Shown here piece after piece: positions 57,942 through 64,000 of a DNA stretch of 64,000 bases; position 1 is the stretch's first letter, and every line of letters starts with the position of its first letter. The translations under genes were made by a program, and so were the position numbers. The notes under the pieces are model-generated. The model made no database searches and was not told where the DNA came from. It saw nothing but the letters and a program-made list of their open reading frames with translations. Where the stretch lies: NCBI RefSeq assembly GCF_000715075.1, contig NC_134096.1, positions 68,577,026 through 68,641,025 of the forward strand, given 5' to 3'. The stretch comes from Nicotiana tabacum. Its lineage: Eukaryota > Streptophyta > Magnoliopsida > Solanales > Solanaceae.

Positions 57942-58627
57942 TATAACGACCCGGCCGGTCGTTTTGATAATTTAACTCTCGTTCGGCGGCATAAGGCCCT
58001 AAGCAGCTTCATATTATATGTATTGACTTGCGTGCGTGGTTGAATTCGGTTACCGGTCATTTCGGAGTGATTTGGGACACTTAGTCCCTAAAATGGAAGC
58101 TTAAGTCTTAGAATTTTGACCGTAGTCGGAACTATGTGAAGACGACTCCAGAATGAAGTTCCGTCGGTTCTATTAGCTTCGTTGGGTGATTTTGGACTCA
58201 GGAGCGTGTCCGGACTGTGAATCCGGGGTCTGTTGCTGATTTAGGCTTGAAATGGCGAAAGTCGAATTTTTTGAGATTTGGAATGGAAGTGGACTTTTTG
58301 ATATCGGGGTCGGAATGCGATTCCGAGAGTTGGAACAGTTCCGTTATGTTATTTGGGACTTGCCTGCAAAATTTGACGTCATTTGAGGTTGATTTGATAG
58401 GTTTCGTCACGGGTTTTAGAAGTTGAAATATTAGAAATTTATAAGTTCGATTCATGGTGCGATTCGTAGTTTCGACGTTGTTTGATGTGATTTGAGACCT
58501 CGAGCAGGTCCGTGTTAGGGTATAGAAATTGTTGGTATATTTTGACGGGGTCACGAGGGCCCCGGTTGTTTTTCGGACGAGTTGCGGATGATTTTCATGG
58601 TTTTGGGGACGTTTTAGTTCTGGTGTA

Positions 58628-58945
58628 ATCGCACCTGCGGACCTTGGGCGCAGGTGCGATGGTCACAGGTGCGAATAATGAGGTGCAGGTATGGGAAGAG
58701 CTGGACTTGGTAGTCTCCGCATGTGCGGAGAATTTGTGCGCATCAGCAGACTCGCACGTGCGGAGATGGAAGTGCAGATGCGAGAATTTGAGAGTTGGCC
58801 TGGGGTCGCAGGTGCGAGGAAGTTCCGCATCTGCGATGCCTGCATATACGTAGAATAGTCGCAGGTACGGAGGCTGTGGGAGTTAGTGACTTCCGCAGGT
58901 GCGACTGGTTAGACCGCAGGTGCGGTAGGCGCAGGTGCGAGGATC
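58628..58945 (+). repeat. GC word cluster of LTR C
   Basis: CGCACCTGCGG, GCGCAGGTGCGA, CACAGGTGCGAA, CGCACGTGCGGAG, TCGCAGGTGCGAGG, TTCCGCAGGTGCGA and ACCGCAGGTGCGG: at least ten copies of a CGCAGGTGCG-type word in both orientations. The word is the one used in LTR G, not the TTCGCG word of LTR B. Confidence 0.85.
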
Positions 58946-60200
58946 GCTGGGCAGAAAGGGGTTGGAATCGAGGGTTATTTCATTTTTCACTCCATTTTTG
59001 ATTTTGAGCTCGAGAGAAGGTGATTCTTTGAGGGATTTTCAGAGGAATCTTGTGGGTAACGATTTCTTACTCGAATTTGGTTTTATTGCATTAATCTATA
59101 GTTGTTTTCTCCATTTAATTTCGGATTTTTGGGGCTGAAATTGGAAAAAGATTGGAAGAACTTATTCAATAAAGATTTCAAGTTTTGAAAGGGTATTTGT
59201 GGTCGGATTTGAGTAATTCTTATATGGTTGGACTCGTGAGTGAATGGGTGTTCATATTTTGTGATTTTTACCCGATTCCGAAATGTGGGCCTAGGTGGAC
59301 TTTTTAGGGAAAATTTCAGAATTTTTTGTTAAAATATTGATTTCATTAATTAGATGAGTCTATTATCGTTGTATTCATGATATGCAATTGTGTTTGGTTA
59401 GATTTGGACCATTCAGAGTTGGATAATTTAGGAAAGGGCATTCTTACGGACTGTTTGAGCTTGGTTCGAGGTAAGTATCTTGCCTAACCTTGTGGGGGGG
59501 GGACCTCCCCTTAGGATTTGAGTCTTCTATGTTGATTGTAGTCCATGTACACGAGGTGACGAGTGCATGCACGGACTTATTTGTGGAAAATTGGTCTTTT
59601 AGGGTTCTTAGGTCCTTGTATTCATTGAATATGCAGTTGTTCTTGTTATGATTATATATCTTAATTACTAGATTCACATATACCTGCTTAATTAGAATCA
59701 ATTGCTTCATGATCCACTATTATTGTTACTTGATTCATATGTGCCTTAACTGAAACTGTTATCTCTTTTATAGCCATGCTATCTTTTCATAACTGCTTAT
59801 CTTTATTTGGAATTTATATTATTTCATCCTATAATTGTTCAATCTTAATTGAGGTTATGATTATTTTTCCGCTGCTTATCCTTAATTGAATTGTTGAATA
59901 TCCTTCATAATTTCCTCAACCTTAAAAGAAGTTTAGATATCCTATATTTCAGTCGACTTGTTTTATTTGGAATTATTTGACTCGTGTTAGCTTCCCTGTT
60001 GTTGAGGTGTATATTGTGGGATCATTGCTACACATTAGTTTTCCCTTGTTGAGCTATTCTCTTTAGGCCTAGCATTTCAGCTTGTGGTTATTCCTTGTGA
60101 ATTGGTTCCACATTTTCTTGTGATTTAAAGGTTCTTGAATTGATTTACTTGTCGTACTTTGTATTATTGCCATTGTTGTTGTTGTATTCGTTGTGGTGAT

Positions 60201-60314
60201 GCACGAGGTTTCTGCCGTGCGATTGTTATTATTGTGATGCACGAGGTTTCTGTCGTGCGGTTGTTATTATAAGGTTGCACGAGGTTTATGCCGTGCTATT
60301 GTTACTATTGATAT
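60201..60314 (+). repeat. 38-bp tandem repeat of GCACGAGG hairpins
   Basis: GCACGAGGTTTCTGCCGTGC starts at 60201, 60239 and 60277 (period 38). Each unit pairs GCACG with CGTGC over a 10-base loop. The second has TGTCGTGC and the third TATGCCGTGC, so the stem arms are kept while loops vary. GTTGTTATTAT filler separates units. Confidence 0.85.
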
Positions 60315-60413
60315 TTGCACATGCGGCGTGACAAGGCGGGATATGTATATATATATGTGTGGGTTAAGATATATATATATATATATATATACGTGTGTGT
60401 GTGGGTTGCGCAT

Positions 60414-60510
60414 GTGGCGAGACAAGGTGGGAACATTATCATGCACGTGTGGCGAGACAAGGCGGGCATTTATATTACTATTGCACACGTGGCGAGACAA
60501 GGTGGGTTGT
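60414..60510 (+). repeat. Short repeat GTGGCGAGACAAGG
   Basis: GCACATGCGGCGTGACAAGGCGGG (about 60317) is followed by three GTGGCGAGACAAGGYGGG copies at about 60413, 60450 and 60489, each preceded by GCAY-type TGCACRYG. Spacing is about 37-40 bp, similar to the neighbouring 38-bp array. Confidence 0.75.
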
Positions 60511-61263
60511 GTGAGGGATTGATTTGTGATGATTTATGGCCTAGGGGTATTCTTGTTGTTGATATTTGTGTAGTGGTATACGTACCTGTGTGAGCTTTAT
60601 CTTGTGAAAGCTGTGAGAAAATATCCTGCGTGTTATCCGTTCTTCTTCTTCCTTATGCTTATTTGCTGGTATGGACTATGTTAGGACACTTGCACAAGCA
60701 TACACGTAGTTAAGCACTCTTATCGGATAAGAGGTGTTCTTGATATTGTTGAGCATAGATGCTTACCCTTGTTTACTTGCCTTCTATGTGAGAATAGCTC
60801 TATTGGCACGTGAGTCGTCAGTGTGGTTATGAGGTGTTATGAGGGCACATGATGCCAAGTGTTAGGGTTCAGGTATTGAGACCCGTGAGTTGTGAATTGT
60901 CCAAGGTTCGGTACCTCGTGGAGTTATTGACTAAAACCTGATGTAAAAGCGGTTGTAATCACTGAGTTATTACTTGTCCTTGCTGTATTTATGATTCCGA
61001 ATTTAGGTTGTGTTCCATTCACTTTGTCTGCATCATTTTCATGATATTCTGCTGATACTTGTTGTTTCTTGCTTTAATGCCATTACTGTAATGTGAGCCA
61101 TATTGCATAGTCTTTATGTAGACATCATACTTTTGTTATTCATGTACTTATATCTGTTCAGTTTATTAGACCAGTGGGTGTCTTGACTGTTCCTCGTCAC
61201 TACGCCACCGAGGTTAGTCTTGATACATACTAGGCACTGCTATGGTGTGCTCATGCTACTCTT

Positions 61264-61281
61264 CTGCACATTTTTGTGCAG
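61264..61281 (+). promoter_or_regulatory. Conserved LTR hairpin (element C)
   Basis: CTGCACA (61264-61270), TTTT loop, TGTGCAG (61275-61281), then ATCCAGGTA. The shortest and most regular form of the hairpin in the window. Confidence 0.6.
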
Positions 61282-61597
61282 ATCCAGGTAATTGTTCGTT
61301 AGCTAGCTGTCTGGACTGTTGCTGTGGAGACTCAAGGTAAACCTAATGTTGCGTTCGCAGGCTTCGGAGTCACCTTCTAGTTTTCGTTTTGCACTGTTTA
61401 TTCTTATTTTTGGACAGCTGTATTTAGAAGTTTTCTAACAAACACTCTGTAGAGCTTATGACTTGTACTACCGGTTTTGGGAATTTTAAGAGATTCTATT
61501 TAAATAATGTTGTTGTTTTAAATATTGTTAAGCTTACATAGTCCCTAAGACTAGGTGCCATCACGATACCCAACAGAGGGAAAATTGGGTCGTGACA

Positions 61598-61625
61598 AGT
61601 TGGTATCAGAGCTCTAGGTTCATAG
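61598..61625 (+). promoter_or_regulatory. Element C primer-binding site (tRNA-iMet)
   Basis: AGTTGGTATCAGAGCTCTAG follows the LTR end GTCGTGACA; TGGTATCAGAGC is the standard initiator-tRNA-Met PBS in chromoviruses. Confidence 0.88.
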
Positions 61626-61796
61626 GTGCTACAAGTCATAAGCGAGTTTAGTAGAGTTTTGCGGATCGGTACAGAGACATCTGTACTTATCTTCGAAAGG
61701 CTACAGAACTAATAGGACAATTTCACTTCTTTCATTCCTATCGTGCGAGCTTATTGATCTCGGAATTTGAACTTTTATCATTCCATTCTCTCACAG

Positions 61797-63120
61797 ATGG
61801 TGAGGACACGAGCTACAGTTATCGACGACGCTGCTCTCGGAGCAGGTATCGCTAGAGGCAGAGGCAGAGGTAGAGGCCAACGAGGAGTAAGTGCCACAGC
61901 TAGAGCACCTACCAGGGCAGCAGTAGAGGAGCCGCCAGTAGTTCTAGTTGGGGAGCAGGTACCGGAGGCGCCTGCTGTTACCCCCGGACTTCAGGAGACC
62001 TTACCACAGTTCCTGAGCATGTTTGGTACATTGGCTCAGGCGGGGTTGATTCCGGTTTCACCAGCTATTTCACAGACTGGGGGAGGAGCCCAGACTCCCG
62101 TCGCCCACACCCAGAGCAGCGAGTTCATATTGGTCAGGTTCCAGGTGTCATGGCGACACAGCATGTGGTCCCAGTTCAGCCTGTGGTCAGGGAAGCAACA
62201 TCTGAGGAAGAGCAGCTTAGACTTACAAGGTTCAAGAAATATGACCCTCCTACATTTAGTGGTTTGGCTTCAGAGAGTGCACATGGTTTTCTGGAGGAGT
62301 GTCACCGTATTCTCCGTACTATAGGTATTGTGGAGACGAGCGGGGTTGCTTTTACTACGTTCCAGCTCAGGGGAGCGGCTTGTCAGTGGTGGCGAGCAAA
62401 TGAGTTGGGTATCCTAGCCGAGTTAGCTTCACTTACATGGGTTCAGTTTTTAGAGATGTTCTTGAGAGAGTTTGTACCTTAGTTCCTTCGAGATGCATGG
62501 CACGCGGAGTTTGAGCAGTTGCGCCAGGGCACTATGTCAGTGTCAGAGTATGCCATGAGATTCAGTGATTTGGCCAGGCATGCACCTGCTTTGGTCGCCA
62601 CAGTTAGATAGCATGTTCGTAGATTCATTGAGGGACTCAGACATGATATTCGGTTCAGCATGGCTCGGGAGTTAGAGTCAGATGTTTCGTTTCAGCAGGT
62701 GGTAGGGATCGCTCGCCGTGTAGAGGGCATGTGGGATCAGGAGAAAGAGGACATGCGGGTCCATAAGAGAGAGTACAAGCGAGATCAGGAGAGAGAGGAC
62801 AGGGAGATGAGGAGGCCTCATAGACTAGAGAGATCTACTGGTCCTTATTTTGGAGGCAGGGTACGACATGGTAGAGGTTTTGTAGGTCAGCCAGTTCAGT
62901 TTGCACTTCAGGCTTTGCACAGTGTTTCAGGTGCTCAAGGGTCTTAGAGTACCCATATCGCATAGTTCCCACAGCCATGTCAGCAAAGAGGTTTCTTCGA
63001 GTGTGGAGATACTAGCCACATGATGAGAGATTGTCCTAGACTCCGGACAAGTATGTCACATCGGAGTATTCAGACGAGTAGAGGGTGCCCAAGAGGGGAA
63101 GGCCCAACTCGTTGATGTGT
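61797..63120 (+). pseudogene. Element C gag with zinc knuckle
   Basis: ATG 61797 (MVRTRATVIDD), an Arg-Gly-rich segment (ARGRGRGRGQRG) and PGLQETLPQFLSMFGTLAQA. A frame change near 62110 leads to 62150-62482 (RLTRFKKYDPPTFSGLASES, FQLRGAACQWWRANE). TAG at 62480, a stop at about 62609, then 62660-62947 (ARELESDVSFQQVVGIARRV, a Lys/Arg/Glu-rich stretch). TAG at 62945 and 62963. The knuckle FFECGDTSHMMRDCPRL follows at about 62992-63042 in frame. It is a capsid precursor in intact elements. Confidence 0.88.
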
Positions 63121-64000
63121 TTTATATAGTAGGCTTGAGGCCACTGCGCCAGATGATGTCATACAGGTATGCTTTTGATTTGTTATAGAGGGGCACCATT
63201 CGTGTTTTGATTTGGTCCTGCTTATCGGGGCGAGTTCCCCTACTTGTGGTCCCACCTATGGGTGAGTTTATGACTTAGTATTATGTTTAGATGTTTACCC
63301 TGTTGGGAGATTCTATGAGTGATAGCCGTTTCTATTGTTTGTTTCTATCCATTATTGAAAGTTACGAGACTATAAGTGAATTCATGTTGTCCATTATGGT
63401 AGGTTTGATGTGATTCCTGAGTAAATTGGTTATAATTTGTGATTTGATACTCTACCGGGGTGAGAATTTAACAAGTGTTGAGATTTTATTGGCAGAATTG
63501 AGTTAGTGGAGGATTTCAATTGGTATGATGTTTATTCGACTTGTGATTCAGAGTTGAGGGCGAGACCCTCGCGACTCCATGTGATTTGATATGTTTGAGC
63601 CGGGCTGTGTGTCGCGGTGGAGGGTGACACCCGGATGAGATCCTTATGATTTGTTCATGTACTTTGATTTTTCCTTTTGAATTGATTTGTAGTAGGGTAT
63701 TGTTAGAAAGTTGTGCCTGTCGGGCTTGTTTGATATTTCTCTTACGTGTTTCTCTTTAAATATTCAGTCATTGTCATTATATGCTTCTTAAGTTTTTTCT
63801 TGCGCGTGTGTGCCCAATGGTATTAGTTGTGACTTGCTGATTCAGGAGTATAGTTTTGAGGTCTTCGTGTTTCCTGCATCATTGTCAGTATTTTGGAGGT
63901 TTGAGACCGGTGGCTAACGGATATGGGTCTAATTGCTGGTATTGGTTTTGATTTCGGTAGCTATTGTGGTCAGAAATGTTATTATGGGCCTATATGTGGT
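63121..64000 (+). pseudogene. Element C protease region, strongly decayed
   Basis: RLEATAPDDV (about 63133) marks the linker found before protease in element B (RLEAVASDSV). Beyond it the protease frame dissolves: a GASSPTCGPTYG stretch near 63227 sits where the active-site block would be, but the catalytic motif is not convincing. No further domain can be recognised to the end of the window. Confidence 0.5.

Larger units (their letters stand above)
57942..61597 (+). repeat. Element C 5' LTR, 3656 bp
   Basis: Tip palindrome 57945-57963, GC word cluster 58628-58945, CGAAATGTGGGCC (59278), GTGACGAG block (59556), GCACGAGG repeats (60201-60314), TA/TG microsatellite (60341-60403), a GTGGCGAGACAAGG repeat (60414-60510), hairpin 61264-61281 and end GTCGTGACA. 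It is longer than LTR B mainly because of 59600-61150. Confidence 0.85.
57942..64000 (+). mobile_element. Element C: Tekay-type chromovirus, 5' half only
   Basis: It starts at 57942 with TATAACGACCC (expected TG mutated to TA) in the gag of element A and runs off the window. It has a 5' LTR, a perfect iMet PBS, gag, a zinc knuckle and a decayed protease region. Pol must lie beyond 64000 if present. Its target duplication cannot be checked here. Confidence 0.85.

Noticed and set aside
57710..58043. Ala/Pro/Arg-rich frames on the plus strand over 57727-58043.
   Set aside because: They are antisense to the Arg-Gly-rich N-terminus of element A gag and run across the junction with LTR C.
1..64000. 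Endogenous pararetrovirus, Copia, LINE or Helitron sequence.
   Set aside because: No caulimovirid movement or coat motifs, no Copia-order pol, no LINE ORF2 with poly-A tail and no Helitron ends could be recognised. All pol remnants have Ty3/gypsy order (RT-RNase H-integrase).
1..64000. tRNA and rRNA genes.
   Set aside because: No cloverleaf with GGTTCRANNCC-type B box plus A box or rDNA stretch was seen by eye. tRNA-like matches are only the primer-binding sites.

Overview
The window is plant nuclear heterochromatin built almost entirely from nested LTR retrotransposons. No host gene, tRNA or rRNA gene was found. The organism is most likely a member of the Solanaceae. That rests on recognising the LTR styles (TGTAACGACCC...GTCGTGACA chromovirus LTRs, an Athila-like element with a putative-plant-transposon domain ORF, Tat/Ogre-style GATACGTAGGCA motifs). 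It is an inference, and the genus cannot be given.

Layout. Positions 1-3758 are the decayed non-coding part of a Tat/Athila-type element with two tandem-repeat fields; it is split by a 649-bp hAT-like element (2743-3391, 8-bp target duplication). From 3759 to 9678 there is a hAT/MITE-like repeat with a TA/TG/CG microsatellite. It was hit by a non-autonomous LTR element on the minus strand (element F, 4089-8929, target duplication CGGGG). Then come a truncated LTR (family G, 9756-12958), a fragment of a putative plant transposon protein, and LTR scraps in both orientations (13462-15133).

From 15134 to 40701 lies a four-level nest. A large non-coding retrotransposon derivative on the minus strand (element E-) has a same-family solo LTR in its 5' LTR (21084-38407, duplication AGTAG). 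That solo LTR carries a 14.5-kb Athila-like element (element D, 22034-36575, duplication GAGCC). The integrase of element D is in turn cut by another solo LTR (28570-30507, duplication GCACT/GTACT).

From 41096 to 57941 a minus-strand gag-bearing element without pol (element A) is split by a 10.6-kb Tekay-type chromovirus (element B, 47204-57769, duplication CAACA). From 57942 to the end is the 5' half of another chromovirus (element C).

None of the elements looks autonomous: gag, pol and ORF2 are broken by stops and frameshifts. The exception is the protease-distal RT-RNase H frame of element B, which is open for 560 codons. Many breaks are CAG to TAG or CGA to TGA, as expected if methylated cytosines deaminated.

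The most interesting signals are not genes but shared LTR architecture. Several otherwise divergent LTR families carry a clustered field of short self-complementary GC-rich words, a CTGCACA/TGTGCAG hairpin near the likely R region (with a compensatory pair change in one family), a GTGACGAGTACGTAC block, an AACGACC-N5-GGTCGTT palindrome at the LTR tip, and family-specific minisatellites. A CGAGGACGA hairpin sits just upstream of the polypurine tract in both Athila-like and chromovirus elements.
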